Shown here one piece after another: positions 50,139-64,000 of a DNA stretch of 64,000 nucleotides. Under the pieces are notes generated by a model. That model had not been told where the DNA came from. It ran no database searches and saw only the letters and a program-made list of their open reading frames with translations. Source of the DNA: Crotophaga sulcirostris (taxonomy: Eukaryota; Chordata; Aves; Cuculiformes; Crotophagidae); contig VYZB01000026.1 of assembly GCA_013397455.1 (NCBI GenBank), positions 1,825,074-1,889,073 of the forward strand, given 5' to 3'. The position numbers and the translations under genes are program-made. Positions within the stretch are counted from its first letter, which is position 1. Every line of letters begins with the position of its first letter.

Positions 50139-53100
50139 CTAGGAGACAAAAAGAAAAGAGGTGGAGAATCTGGAAGATAAAAAATATGAGAAACTTCAGT
50201 TGTGGTAACGGTTAAGGGATACTGAATCTAGGCAACAGCTAAGAGGTTGGAGGAGCTCTTACATAGCCGAGAAAGTCTTTAAGACTGGATGAAAATTTAT
50301 GTGGACCCTGTAAGCCATTATAGCCAAAAGGGCTGTCTGAAGGTGATGAGTAGTCAGAAGATTTTCAGTGAAATCTTATCCCATGGAAGTTAATAATGCT
50401 CCAAGGGGGAATAGCATAGAGAAACAATGCTTGTATTCATTGTTTAGTGTGAGAGGGAAGGTCGGTTCAGTGAGACAGCTCACAGCCCCTTAGCAACACA
50501 AGTTTTTTCCCTAATTATATGCCATAAATGTCAGTCACACTTCATGTTACCTGTAGTTAACTGTAATCCAGCTGCATGAACCCAACGTAAATTAGCCAGT
50601 TTGTATAGTCTGCTGTTAAATATACTTCAGAATAAGGTACACCTGATTTCCAGGGGAGGTAGGGGCAAACAGATCTGTAATCTCATCTCATAAATCTCAC
50701 CTTCCTATCCTGGAGCGCTCTTAAGCACATTTCTTAACACACGATCTACATCAGCATAAAACTTTGTCCTTGTCTGTTTGTTGAATCTTCTAAATCCTTT
50801 TTGCTTTTATGGGGTGGAAAGAATTCCTTTTGAGGCAATGGCAGATCTCTGCTTGTAAAAATGACAGAATATTAGAAATTCAATCCATTGTGTAACTTGG
50901 GAACAGAACCTTTACTTTAGATTTCCTTAAAAATGAATATATTAGAAAATGTGGTTATCAGCAGGCCATTTATGACCAGAAATATTTTCTTATAACTTAG
51001 TGCTCCTTATATCTTCAGATTAGACACTTGTAAAATAGGCCATTATGTGTAATGAAAAGCATTTAATGAAACTTTCATTTGGAGAACATTGAATTCAACA
51101 GACTTAACTTTGACACTGACAAATGTCTCACAAGATATGATTTGCATGGAAACCACTGGGGTCTCATTTTAGTTCCTGTAACAAACCAGAACAGTGATTT
51201 TATCATTTCAAAGTCATTTATATTAGCCTGGAGCTACATGACACAATAGCAATGCTTAGGATTGTAGCAGTACATCATCTGCATAAGTGGCATAACTTTC
51301 ACTGCTGTGATAATTGTTCCCAGAGCCTGTATCATACATATAAACAGTCTGATAGATCCAGTATTTCCCAGAAAGACTTATTATCATATAGCACATGGTT
51401 ATCTAGCTGGAAAAACAGACTGAAAGGTATGGTGTACTGTTTGAGTTATATTTTGCCTACCTTTTAGGAGTCAAGATGTTTCTACTGCAGTTTTTCACAG
51501 TTGTGTACAACAGCCAAGTATCAAACAAATACAATTTACTAACAAATTTATGCCAGGTAATTCTTCCCACTGCAAGAAAGATCAATTTGTAAAATCTAAT
51601 TAATACTCTAAAATTAAAATATTATGTGTCTTGGACAGACTCCAGATTCAAATTTGTATTTGAAAATTGTTATATGACAGTCAAACAGACCCACCTATCT
51701 AAAGAGAAAAGCGAACGAACAAAAAGGGCAAAAAGGAAAATCGATGCAAATGTATAGCCTCCAAAAAGCAGAAGGATCGATAAATACGCTCTGATGTTAA
51801 TACCCACAGGGCTAGATTTACTAACCACCTAGACATCTGAGAAAGAATTTATATAAATACTTAAACCCTGCACTATAGGATTTATATTTGAAGTTCATCT
51901 TTGCAAAAGTCTATTACAGGAGGCAGCCTCTTTACTTGAAAATGCTCCCTAAAGCTGTGACATTTCTTGTATAAATCATTCCTAACTGCCATAGAAACTT
52001 AAAGGATATTTTAAGCTCATGATAACAGTTTTCAAAACCATCCAAATTCCCTTGCTAAGAACAGTTTGGGTGAGATTTGTCAACATTATTTGAGGACCTA
52101 AATGCGACTGATTTCATGGGAGCCAAGAGCCTCTTGTTCTACTCTACGGTCTGTCCTTTTCTGGAGTGGGAAAATGAAAGACCTTCCCAGCAAAACCAGG
52201 GGTCTTCTGCTTGGTTGGAGACCACAGCAGTAGGAAAGAGAAATGGGACAGGCTATAACTCATTTCCGCTGAGGGAACCACTCTTCCAACATTATCCTAG
52301 CAGAATATGCACCTTCACATAGATTTTTCATGGGCCTTTCTGCATGTAGGACATGTTAGCAATGCCATCACATAACGAAACTCTGGTAAATGGTGTGTTA
52401 GGTAGTATTCTCAGTATCTGGGCAAATATAAAAAAAAAGTCTTCAAAAAAAAACCTTAAAAAATTGCAGAAATGCAAATGACCCAAAAAGAAGGTCTGTG
52501 TATCAGAGAAGAGCCTAGTCCTTCTGATGGTTTCCCTTAAGCTAAATCCTAACCGTCAGGGCAACTTCACATGACAGAGCTCAAGCACAACTTTTAATAA
52601 TGTTAACTGAGATAAATAAATGAGAAGACTGAGACAGATAAATAAATAAGAACCAGCTTACCTTTCAAGCCTATGATGAAAAGAAGCATAATCACATAAT
52701 ATATAAAGCCAAGCACCAGAGATGTGGCCTGGGGCTACCTCAAGGAGAGACAAGAGAAGGAGGGAGAGGAACTGTTCTGATTTGTCCTTTAATATTAACT
52801 CCATTCTTAAGTTCTCTCTATTGCATTTATATACCTTCAAAGCTACATGGATTTTAGTTTTTCCTAGTGTATAAATTTTTCCTAGTATCTGGATCTCCTA
52901 AGTGCTCATGCATGTCTCGGGGCTCTTCAATAGTGTCTCTAATCAATACAATTGTGGTTTTAATAGTTTTGGTTTCTCCACCTTAACTTAGTGAAAATCA
53001 CTGAAAGGATTATTCAAAAATATTAACCTGCCTTGGCGCATGAACACACATGTGAGCATGTTTGCCACTTACAATAGCTTCTGCTTGAAAGAGATGGATA

Positions 53101-55539
53101 AGCCAAGGTTATACAGAAGAAGCAGAGATACTTTAGCAGTACTGTCAGGGGAATGTTCCCCATCTACCCATGTGTGTAATCTGCTTGGTCTAGCTATCAG
53201 TCATTTTTCCTACGTACCACTCCACAGTACTTACTTGAAATGAAATCCTGCTTTTAGAACCTCTTATTGTCAGTCACTGCCTCTGCAAAGTGACTTCAAG
53301 GCTTTTTTGAGATTTCAGGCCTACGCTGATTTTTACTAGGAACTGGCCCCTCATTTGGTGTAGCACAAACTTTTCATCGCAGTTTTTCTTGAGTATTTTC
53401 TTACAGAGATAGTTCTTATTGATTAATACCCCAATAGCACTATGGCAACTGTGTGAAATGAGGATGCCCTATCAGGGGATCAGATAGAATATTTATAATT
53501 GTATTTTTATCTTAACTTAGAGATAGAAAGAACTAGCACCGTATGAACCACTGGCTCTGTGGGGAAGTAACAGCTGATTCCCAGACCCACAACGGACTGC
53601 AAAGCATAGCCTGAGACTTTGCATATTTAAGTATTAACACTACTTACATTATTATATAGAATACTGTGTGGTTTTCAGCAGCTTTAGGGATATCTTGCAG
53701 TACTCGCTGAGACAAAGCTGTTTTTGAAGCTAGATGGCATTCTGCCTGAGTAAGACCCAAATTTGGACAGATAGTTATATTCCTATAATTCTTCAGTGTT
53801 TGCCCTGAGTGTCCATGCTATGAGGTTCAGTACTTATATTAAAGAGGTTTCAATTTGTCAAGGTGAAGCTGTTCAGGCTTCTGAATATTTTGCTTAATAC
53901 GGGATTTACTTTCTCTCTCCTTTCCTGGTTCCCTGCAGTTTGCCTCCTGCTGACAGATGATCTTTCCCTAGCAAAGGTATTTTTCCCCAAGTGTGAAATT
54001 GATTCCAGCTGACAACAGAGTGTGTCAATCACTTCCCACTTTTGTCATCTTCAAAGACTCTTCTTCCCCTTATTTAAATTGTATTTTCATAATTGAAAAT
54101 TGCTTTCAGATGACTTAATGAATTCCTCCACTCTATTAAAGGCTGAAAGCACATGAAATACTGCAGCTTTCAGATTAAGTGCATTTTTATAGGGAAGGTT
54201 TAGCAGAAGCTTCAGCAAAAACAGCAACAAATTTTCTGCATTAAGACATGCCCTCTAAAGAAGCAGATCAGAGTGGTAGAAATGGCACCAGCACCCCTGC
54301 AAGAAAACAAGTACTAAATTATATTTTGATGTTATGGATATATTTTTAAAGCTTCTGAATTGCTGGAACTGCCATCAATTTCCAAACAGCTAATGTGACT
54401 GATGATCAACTGAGATTTGTATTCTTTACCATTGATATGTTGCTGTATCTTCCATTGTACTCTCTTTAGAAAGATAAAGTTGACCCTGGAAAGCAGAAAT
54501 GCTGATGGTAAAATATACTGTGTAATCTCTATTAGCTATCCACGGTTAATCTTATGACAGAAAGTAGAGAGAGGCATAAATTGTTTTTGTATGATGATAC
54601 CCCCGATCACTAGGGCTTGAAATGCAGACTTGCTCAGCAAGAAGTAGTTGATAAATACAGCTGAACTATTAAACTATCTGTAAATTTGCTTTTGAAATAC
54701 TGTAGTTCATTGTCTGCTGAAATTTGTGTGTCATATATTCATATAGTTTACTTAAAAGTGTCTTAACTTTTGAGACCATTTTTGTACAGAATTGTGAACT
54801 ACAGTTACTCTGTATTCTAAAAATATACAGCAGTATCCAGATTTGGAAATAAGAGAGTTTTAAATCTTAATACTGTTTCATTTGATATTTTTCTATTTTT
54901 AAGAAACTGGTCAGTCATTAGTTACGTACGGGAGGTGCTTCAATACATGGCTAAAAGCCAGTTTCTCCTGCACTAGAATGAGTCAAACTGATTTACCAGG
55001 ACCAGTAACCTATCTACTCATTCAAATGCAGATGTAGCACTCTTCTAAAGCAGTGAATTTACCCCAGTTTTGCTCTGGTATGCATGATGTCAGAAACAGG
55101 ACTACAGTGTTTATATGCATAAATCCACTTGCCCTCTTGTTGACCTGGATTTGCATTTCACATCCACTTTTTTTATATACCAGTATTGACAGACTAGTTG
55201 TAGTTGAGTCCCTTTGCAAAGTAGACATCAGCAGTGCATAAAGCTCAAAAAAACGGAGCAGAGAAAATGAAGAAAGTGCATAAGTGAACACATGACAGAC
55301 AACACATAAGGATTAACAAGGACATAATTTTGTAGGGGATTTCCCATTTGAGGCCATCTTACAATCCCTTGGCACAACAGAATTGTATTTAGATTTCTAA
55401 CATACACTTGTGTAAATGTAGCTTTAAACCATCATGACCTTCTATAAGAGTCAGTCCAAAGAATAACATTTGTCTCAACATCGCCATCAGAGTACTTGGA
55501 CAGATACCAAGAAGGAAATTCCCTGAGAGAAACAACTGC
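50139..55539. other. Unique non-coding DNA, no gene seen
   Basis: Open frames are at most 89 codons. A hairpin-capable pair, CTGAAAGC at 54143-54150 and GCTTTCAG at 54166-54173, sits in a complex AT-rich block (54060-54200). A-rich runs occur near 52428-52461. No mobile element was recognised. Confidence 0.5.
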
Positions 55540-56170
55540 ATGGTGTGGCGAGTGCTGTAGTGTTCTCCGATCCACATGGCTGCTGCCCAGTAGATGGGCT
55601 TCACCTTCTGTACCGGTAAGTTTGTTCCACCTCCTCCCTGCCTCTGAGGCCAACAAAGAGGAGCATGCGCAGAAGTTCACAGAGGGTCTTGAGGTCACCC
55701 AGCAGGCACAAGAGGAAGACTATGTGAAAAAGCAAAAGAACCCCAAACGCAAGGTGGCACAGGTGTCGATAAGCTTTGGCAAGATAAATGGGAACATTTT
55801 TGGCCTGTGTAGTTAAGCCTTGATTACAGGCACCAATTGGCCCCAATCCATGGGGGAGAGGAAGCATGAGGTGTGTTGCTTAGCATAAAAGATGGCTCCT
55901 AACCGAGCTTTAATGAAGATCTTCCCCATCAAGGGCCACAAGGAGGACCAGTGGGATGCTGTCTGGAGCCTGGGACCATAGGAACGCCTTGGACTTGGTG
56001 GTAGCTATTATCCTCTTTCTTCCCTTTTACTTTACCTTTTATTTCCCTTTTTCATCACTCTGTCTATCGTGTGCCACTTGGCGGGCAAAACAATAAAGTT
56101 ACACTGTTTGATTGAAATATAGTCCCTTGGCGTTGGGTCGCCTTAATTTTTTGTGCTTTGAGATCACGGT
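55540..56170 (+). mobile_element. Endogenous retrovirus LTR remnant (boundaries uncertain)
   Basis: The right-hand part has LTR architecture in forward orientation. A TATA-like CATAAAAG lies at 55884-55891, and about 200 bases later AATAAA at 56092-56097. A U5-like stretch with GTTGGGTCGCC follows, and the similarity appears to end around AGATCA at 56161-56166. Avian ERV LTRs have this order of promoter, polyadenylation signal and short U5. No gag, pol or env frame adjoins it and no clear primer-binding site follows, so it is probably a solo or isolated LTR. A TG start could lie near 55543 or near 55622; I found no matching target-site duplication. A 106-codon frame (55496-55816, +) overlaps the left part, with Lys/Glu-rich residues but no recognisable viral domain. 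The family was judged from memory of avian LTRs and not checked. Confidence 0.6.
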
Positions 56171-59100
56171 AAACAAACCATCATGAGTCCACCAAGTGGA
56201 CCACGACACCTTCACAATACTTACTTCTGGTTCAAATTATCTGAGCTAAAACCACAGTTAAGTACAACACCCCAGCTCTGTGAAACAGGGATTAGTAGCA
56301 GTTATTTATTTCACAGGCTTGTCATAGATAAATAACGTGTGATAAAAATAGTCTAGGTGCTATCATGCAAAGAAATTCGGTATTATATTCAGTGTTTAGG
56401 GGAGAAAGTTACTTAATGTTTTGATAAGATAATGTATATCTGAGCCAGGACATCCTGGCATATGACATGAGATATTTGAATGATCTGTGGACCAAATTGA
56501 AGCTGATGAGCGACGATCTATTGGCTTTGTATTATATAATATATATATTATGTATTTGCATTTATTGCAGAAAAGATCTAACAAAAAAAAAAGTTCTGTC
56601 CTTTTCTATTAGTTTCTTCTGAAATTTCACAGCTAAGATATCTTAGAGGTATAGGACAATTCTCACAGCTGAGAAGGCTTTAGAGGCTCCAGGCCATCTT
56701 TCAGAATATCACTTCTAAGTTGTAGAGTAGTATAATTTATGGCTGTCCTGCAGTATCCTCAATATCAAAACAGATTTTTAAGGGAGTATTAGAGCTGCCT
56801 GCATTGACAGAGTCTTTCCCTGCTAGGCCTAGGATTCCTAGTAGCAGCACCAACACTTGAGTAAAGGGAGAGATCCTATTGTAGACGTGACTGACCCCGT
56901 TACAGATGAATCTTTATATTACCAGTGCTTCAGTTAAGGAAAGCTGATTTTTGGTTTCCTGCTTGTAGGCAAAGCTACAGGGCATTCATGCCTCACTATC
57001 CAAGATCCACCCAAATTATAAGAACAAGAACTTGTTCTGCATGTTCAGGCTTTCTCCTGTCAAGACTTTTGCACCTCCAAGTCTAGTGTCAATTACATCT
57101 TTGTTCATAAACAGCATGGATGGCTTTCAAAGGTAGACTTCACAACCTACCCAGACCCACACGTAACTTACAGTACAGTCAAATCTGTAGGGCGCCGTGA
57201 TGTCATTCCAGGTCTTTTGCACAGCTATGGAGTGACCACATCAGGAATGACAATCCTAATTCATGTCTTTAATGCTAAAGTTCTGTACAGACACCTCAAC
57301 ATGTTTCAAAGAGGCTCTTTCAGGTTTTGGTTTTTTTTTGAGAAAGACCCTTTTGACCAGGAATAACCACAAAAAACAAGGTGCTTCCTTCTTCAGCAGG
57401 CCCATTTCACCTGTAGTGAAATTCAGAAATGGGAAGACCTGAATTCTTTACAACTCTCATCTACATGGACGTCAGGATTCTGAAAACTCCTATTACACAA
57501 AACCTGAGGACTGGCCTGGAGATAAACCCAGCGTCTTCTGAGAAGCTCCTATTATTGCTCTGCTGAATGGGTACTTAATTGGGCTGGTGCCATGTTACCA
57601 GAGCATTCAGCAGCACAACTGATGTGTGGGGTACAGTGCAATAAATGTCTGAGACAAGCATCATCTCAGCCATTTCCACTCCTCCAGATAAGGTGTCCCA
57701 AGATAGACACCTAAGCTTCATTGACAGAGAAGTGAGAGAGGTATTTTGATATTGTAGTACCTTTCATTTAAGGGCATGATGTATGATATGTGATGAGCAC
57801 CTCGCTGTTCGGAAGAACACATGTTCCCATTACTTTTCAGGCCCATTCCAAACACGTTTGTGCCTTTTTCTTTGTTCTGGTCCTGTACTTAAATGGATCT
57901 TAATTTTTTTTCATTAAATTGGAAATGGATTGCAAATACTGGATCTGGTACTGAGATGTTTTTTAGGGGAGGAAATAAGATAACAGAACTTTTAGACAGC
58001 TTCAGCTCCCTATGAAACCGTGTATTTCAGCACTTATCTTTGCCAGGGTAAATTACTCATTGGAAGGGCTCACACTCTCCACAGGCTCTGGAAGCAATCT
58101 ACCCTAGGTCATATGCTAAAACTAAGAAAACTACATAAAGGTTAGCCAATTCCTCCAGTATTTCACTAGGACATAACAGTCCTAGTCATACATGCTAATG
58201 CATGCATGGATATTGGTCCAATGCTAGTGGAATCATATTTTTTTTCTATATTTCACCGTGTTCTTACCAGTATTTTCAGATGGACATGTTGGAAAACAGG
58301 AAGGCTGAGGGGAAATGCTAATTGGAAATTCTAGAATAGGATCTGGTAGATACAGCACAGTTCCTGACCCTGCATATGTTATTTGTCACTAGAGAAATAA
58401 TTTTCCATCTCTTTATTTTTTTTGTGCCAAAAATTGTAATGCTAAAAGGAGATTGTCAAGAAGGAAACACTCGAGTCATGAAGTAAGGAAATCAAGCGGT
58501 ATGAAATGCCATGCTATTGTGACTGTTGCTAAGCTGAATTGGACTGTGACCCTTTTGATCTTTTACCTGTAAATTGGTGCTTAAGAAAGGTATTTGCCAT
58601 GTGATCTGAAAAAAATACGCATGCAAGTGGTCTGTAACTTAGCATCAAAAGAACTTGAAAAAAATAATACATTTAACAGAATACATGAAAAAAAAGAAAT
58701 ATTGAAGACACTCACCTCTTCAGTTATTATATTGTTCTCACTATCGTTGCAGCTGTGGGAGACTGGGGGGGAACCTTATGATCACTTACTGTAAAAGTAC
58801 TATTGTTTTTTTGAGCTTTTATTAAGAAAATTGGAAGTTAAATAAAACTGTGAGAATGAAATTACATTTTTTTCTATACTCTTTATTTTAAAATGGATAA
58901 TGCTTAGTTGTCTTCCCAAGTTCTTGCAAGCTTTTTTTATAGTAAGAGTTAAATACTGCAAAAGAGAACTTCTCTAATAGTTTCATTTCATTTCAAGACT
59001 TCCTTCTGGCACCAAAAAAAGAAATGTATATAGGCATGGATAGTCCCTTTCTATAGATGTGAATACGAAGTCAGAGAGGGCAAGAAAGATTGTAATGAGA

Positions 59101-62100
59101 AAAAGCTTTTGAAATAAATGAGTGCAGAAAACTGGGGCAGTCACAAGTCATGGATTTTCTTTTGGATTGATGTACACTGATTTATATGTTAGGAAATATT
59201 ACTTGCACCTCTAGAGAACAATTATGAGTTACAATACATGTAGTTTAATTACAGAAATGCAGATAGGATTTTTTTTCCTAATCAAAAGCTTAAGAGAGCT
59301 CAGGAAGGTGGAAGGAAATATTTATTAATACCATTAAAGCTTTTCATAATCGTTTATAGACGACTAAAACCTCTAGGTGAAATGAAATTTGAAGTCCTGC
59401 TACAGTGTATGAAATGGCATAGTGGAAAAAATTAATACGTATCTCTTGTATTTTATCCTGATCCAATGTCTAGTTCAAGCACCATGAATGTGAAGATAAA
59501 TCAGATCTATACAAGTTAATTTCTCCCTAAACCCAAAGTGATTATTGGTAGCTATAATTTTAAAATCATATCCCTTTACACATTTATCCTGCAATTACTG
59601 GAGAAAACTTATGAAGCTACATGACCTATTAAATTTCATTATATCTTCTTAACTAAACTTTTCTTAGCTATTACTTTATTTCCTTTATATTTTATATTCC
59701 ATGAGTTTCATCTTGGATGCTGAAAAATCAAAAATTAGAGATACTTTCTAACTGTACAGCAACTTTAAACTAACTAACTTTCAAACAGCTTTCATCTACT
59801 TGATGGAGCTCATCAATGGTGAGGTCTATTAATGGCATATTTATGTTGATATATATTACCATTACTATAGATATAAGTGCATATTATACTGCCTATGTAT
59901 GTATTTAGCCTCATTTTTTTTAGAAAATTGAATTAGAAATGAAAGGTCTGTTACTGAAAATCCTGTATTTACTCTAATTTCTTGCATTGTATGTGGAACA
60001 TAAAGCCACTGAGCTGATAAAATGATTTGAATCATCAGCTTTTCCTAAATGAAGAAATAATGGTAAAACAATGAGAAATAATTATCCATGATACAATAAA
60101 ATCTCATTGACTTTTAATCTTCATCCTTTCTTCCAATAAATGTATTCCATTTTCCAAATCAGCAGAATAAAAGAAGTCATATCTTAACTGCTATCTAATT
60201 TGAAGACTATGCTTAGATGAAGATGACATTGTTTTAGTGGCCTTATATGCATCATCAGCAAACTCGCAATAAAGGCCTCTAGGCATTTGGAAACAGATTC
60301 TCTTCTCATTTACACCACAGCAAGCTCCCTTCATGAAAATTAATTGAAAGGCGAATTTAGCCCACTAAGTGTAAATCCAGTTTATGAAAGGCTGTTAAAC
60401 CTGACAATTTGAATTTACTTCAGGATGAAACTCATTAGATGCTATTTCAACCTGATAAAAACTATTTATAAATCAGATTTTATCCCTTTTTGTTTTATTG
60501 CTTTTTTTTTTAGAAAAAATCACTTTAATAAGGATAGTTACTCTAAAAGCTATTCATTTATATTAAGACAAGAAAGCCATGTCTGTCTTCTGTCACACCC
60601 TGGCAAAGCATACTCTACAAAGCAAGTTTAAGAAACAGCAAGAAATGGCATAAATGCTCATTCATTCTCTTAGAATATGGGATCAAATGCAAAGTTATTC
60701 CAAACTGTTCTTTTTTCAGTTCAACATAAACTATTGTATTAATTCAAATACACCTGTTTGGAGGTACAATGCATTGTTTCTGGTTTTAAACTAGGACTGG
60801 AACTTCTACACTGCTAAGCTTTAGACTCCCTTCTTTGACAGAGAGGGGTAGGTACTTTCTAGAGATGCTGGCTGACTCTGACTTAAATGTTTTTCTTTAA
60901 GGAGGAGCTGTACTGTCTGCTAGAGGTGTCTGTTTCTCTCCACTGTGTGCCTAGACGGCTAGTTGAGATTATATAACTAACTAAAGTCAAGTGAGATTAA
61001 TCCAACTGTTAATATTTTTTTTCCTAGAATTTGCAGTGTGCAGCAGTTGGAGATCACATCAGAAACATGAAATTCATCTGGAAGAAAAAACAAAATTATC
61101 TCTACTTTAAGTGACATGCATGTGATTGCAAAGATCAGACACTAGAAACCAAATCAAAAGATCTTTGAAAAGACTCTCAGGATTTCAAAGTTAGTCTTAC
61201 AGTTAATTTGGGTTTAGTCTCTGGAGTTTGATTTTCAAAAGAGGGTTTTCAAAATGATTAACATGTGGGACTGACAAGATAACAGCTTCCAGCCACAATA
61301 TTTCTAGTAGCTAGATGTTGGGAGGTTCACCCAGTCTTTCTCTTTTGTTTTGCTGCAATATTACAGCACAGAATAATGAGAAAGTGAGTTTCTGTTGGAT
61401 AATTAACCCTGGCAATCTAGTCAATTCAGGAAGATCCCCTCTCTATTACTTTTATCACTATCTGAAATCATTGATTTAACCCAATGTGTGTTTGGTTTTT
61501 GTTTTTTCTTTTTTCCCTGTAGTCAACTAATTTGCCACTAATAGCAGGCAGAACACAAAAACTGATAGAAAAAGAGTGTGAAAAAGGATTTATATGCCTA
61601 TCGTTCATGTCCCTGAAAGCACACTAGAGGCCCAAGAGCTTCTTTTAAGTACAGATGCAACCGTATGTGTAATAATGGAATTGACTGCATATTTGCTCTT
61701 TTTTAATAAAATTTGGACAGGCACAGAATAGCACTTTTGACTAAATGTATACAGTGGAGTAATTACATTGAAGAGACTCAATGCAAGTCAGAGCTGGGAA
61801 GTAATGAATACAGAACATTTAACTACACTGTAAGCAAATACATTAAAGCCTGTCAAGAATGTGAAGGTGAACACTGAGTGATTCAGCAGGACACTAAAAT
61901 TACAAATGGAAAGTATAGAGGAGACACACCTTTCAAACAATGGAAGAGAAGGATTTTTAACATCATAAACACTTGGGAACAAAACTGTAGATCAGATCAA
62001 CCTCCAGATAAATTATATATTCCACATTTATCCATAGTCTTGCTAATTAAAAACTTTGTCTCTGACATCACTGGAAAATAGCGTACACCTCCTTATTGTC

Positions 62101-63279
62101 ATTTAGTAAAATTATATTGTTTTCAAGGTACTGTTGCTCTGTTGTGGTTTTATTTTTTTGGATGAGATTTACTCAACATGAAATCCCGGAATCCTGCAAT
62201 TAAGTCACTTTGTACTTAATGCTTAACACTATGGATTAGTTTTGTTTCCTCTCAAGTGACACCAGACAAGATGTCTAGATGTTTGTGTGTCTTTAGAGAG
62301 CATGAATGCCAGGAACTTCTCATTGCCTTCAGTTAGGCTTTGCCCTTTCTATCAGTTTTCTCTTATGACACGGAATTGTAGACTTCTCCTTTTTCAGGAC
62401 CAAGTACGAAAAGTTAAAGAGATGAAGGTGGAAGAGTGAAACTACAGCTGCAGGAGATGGGTCTGGAGGGAAATAAGAGTAACCTATCCAGTGTAACATA
62501 CCATAAAAGACGAAATGAGAAAGAATGAGTCGATACAAGGAAAGAAGTTCTGTGGATTAAGTACTAAAATGAGATCAGAGTTTAGCCACAGCCTCACTTT
62601 TAGGATAATATTTAATGTGTCTCTCTCTTTTGCCTTACTAAAAAAAAAGAAAAAGATATCTGCAATTATCTCTATAACACTTCCCAGAACCTTAGTTTTT
62701 CTGTATTGATAATACCAAAATTCTGCTTGTGCTTTATTTTAGCTTCATGACCTATATCCTTACTGCTCTCAATTCTTGCTGAATTAATCTTTCTCATAAC
62801 TCTGTTCGTTGTAGAGTTAATTACATTAAAAAAAATTTAAAAGGCGAAGAAAGCTATTTATCAACAGTTGCCACAGATTACCATAAAGTTCCATGGTCTC
62901 TTTTTCCAGCCATTTTGCATTGTGAAAATCCAAATTGAATGACAGTAGATGGGAACTAACCAGAGTTAAATCCAGAAACATCACAGGAACACTGTGGTGT
63001 AAGGGAAATAGATTTCAGTTGCAAAGTGGCACCTAAACAATCTTTCTAGATCTTATGTGGCCATGAAGTCTTTAATATTTCATAAATAATGCAAACACAA
63101 ACTAATGCAATAGATGTCTCACATATTTAGATCCCTCTTAATGACAATTTTCTGCTGAAACAACTCTCACGCAAAATGTAATACTAAGTCATGTATTCTC
63201 CTCTTTAAGACATGAGACTGGGAACTCAACAGATCTGAGTCCTGATCCCCAATTCTGTCACTGACAAACTGTGAAATTT
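56171..63279. other. Unique AT-rich non-coding DNA, no gene seen
   Basis: About 7 kb with no open frame above 70 codons, the emptiest part of the window. A short palindromic AT run (ATAATATATATATTAT) lies at about 56536-56551. T and A runs are frequent. The block 60340-60480 is complex and AT-rich, like a conserved non-coding element by eye only. No repeat or RNA gene was recognised. Confidence 0.55.
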
Positions 63280-64000
63280 CATAAAATCGTTATAGAATCA
63301 TAGAATGGTTTGGGTTGGAAGGGACCTTAAAGATCATCGTGCCCCAACCCTCCTTGCCATGAGCAGGGACAATTTCCACTACACACCAGATTGCTCAAAG
63401 TCCCATCTCACCTGGCCTTGAACACTTCCAGGGAGTGGGCATCCATGACTTCTCTGACCAAACTGCGCCAGCACCTCACCACTCAAGGTGAAGAGTTTCG
63501 TCCTTATATCTGATATAAATCTACCCTTTTTTCAATTTAAAACCTATATCCTTTGTCTTATTACTACATGTCCTTGTAAAAAGTCTCTCTCCAGCTTTCT
63601 AGTAGACCCGCTTTAGGTACTAGAAGGCTGCTATAAGGCATCCCCAGAGCCTTCTCTTCTCCGCGTTGAGCAACCCAAACTCTCTGAGTTTGTCCTCATA
63701 GGAGAGGTGCTCAAGCCTTTGGTATGTCTTTGCAGCTTTCCTCTGGACTTATTCCAATAGGTCCATGTCCTTCTTATACTGTGGGATCCAGTGCTGAACA
63801 CAATGTCTCATGAGAGTGGAGCAAAGGGGAAGAATCACCTTGCTTGACCTGCTGACCATGGTTTTTTTGATGCAGCCCAGGATACAGCTTGTTTTCTGGA
63901 ATGCAAGAGTATATAGTCAGTTTATGTTGAGCATGTCATCAACAAATACCCCCAAGTCCCACTCCTCAAGGCTGCTCTCAATCCATTCTCTGCCCAGCCT
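63280..64000 (-). mobile_element. CR1 LINE, ORF2 C-terminal part and 3' UTR, running off the window
   Basis: The plus strand begins with a decayed CATAGAAT tail (63291-63306), then GGTTTGGGTTGGAAGGGACC and AAAGATCATC. This is the reverse complement of the canonical CR1 3' end, so the element points left. The complement further in encodes the end of CR1 ORF2: HLSYEDKLREFGLLNAEKRR (about 63655-63715) corresponds to the family's HLSYEERLRELGLFSLEKRR, and LGVFVDD near 63945 to the family's LGVLVDN. In-frame stops show that it is inactive. The 3' UTR segment matches the fragment at 5900-6010, the same tail class. The element continues beyond the window, so its true 5' end is unknown. Confidence 0.95.

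Noticed and set aside
54143..54173. Hairpin CTGAAAGC / GCTTTCAG as a possible small RNA
   Set aside because: An 8-base stem with a 15-base loop is too short for a pre-miRNA and common by chance.
1..64000. tRNA, rRNA, U6, 7SK, Y RNA, CRISPR arrays and bacterial-style operons
   Set aside because: Looked for the characteristic conserved blocks by eye and saw none; this is vertebrate nuclear DNA. A covariance-model search would be needed to exclude diverged small RNAs.

Overview
This window looks like a gene-poor, A+T-rich stretch of a bird nuclear genome. The main evidence is at least four fragments of CR1 LINE retrotransposons, the dominant avian interspersed repeat. Two carry the canonical CR1 3' end with an ATTCTATG-type 8-base tail (5900-6010 on +, and 63280 to the window end on -). 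One has a variant ACTGTGAT-type tail (14202-14372 on -). Two are internal pieces of the CR1 ORF2 reverse transcriptase gene: 21405-22060 on -, and an older, badly decayed copy at 46690-46990 on +. A retroviral-type LTR remnant (about 55540-56170) has a TATA-like box and an AATAAA signal. A 40-N run marks an assembly gap. Order or species cannot be fixed from this.

No protein-coding gene can be supported. The longest open frames are only about 115-137 codons. The two longest are produced by an AT microsatellite (near 29 kb) and a 90-base tandem duplication (near 30 kb). The rest are about what chance predicts for 64 kb of this composition on six frames. The window is therefore either intergenic desert or the inside of a very long intron. 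Two places have splice-site-like edges around coding-like or exon-like sequence (37947-38236 on +, 49784-50138 on -); both are only candidates.

Layout: 1-14 kb is unique AT-rich DNA with one CR1 tail. 14-22 kb has two CR1 pieces, a diverged direct repeat spaced 600 bases apart, and a perfect 13-base inverted repeat. 22-30 kb is unique DNA ending in an AT-rich microsatellite and a slightly G+C-richer stretch. 30-39 kb holds an exact 90-base tandem duplication, several 10-20-base tandem duplications and a short TTAGGG-like patch. 38.7-38.9 kb and 44.85-45.19 kb are high-complexity blocks rich in TAATTA-type homeodomain core motifs; the second contains two diverged copies of a roughly 75-base unit. 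46-56 kb contains the old CR1 relic and the LTR. 56-63 kb is featureless AT-rich DNA, and the last 0.7 kb is a CR1.

I found no undescribed multi-gene system. The most worthwhile leads are the paired diverged unit at 45 kb, the exact 90-base duplication, and the candidate exons.
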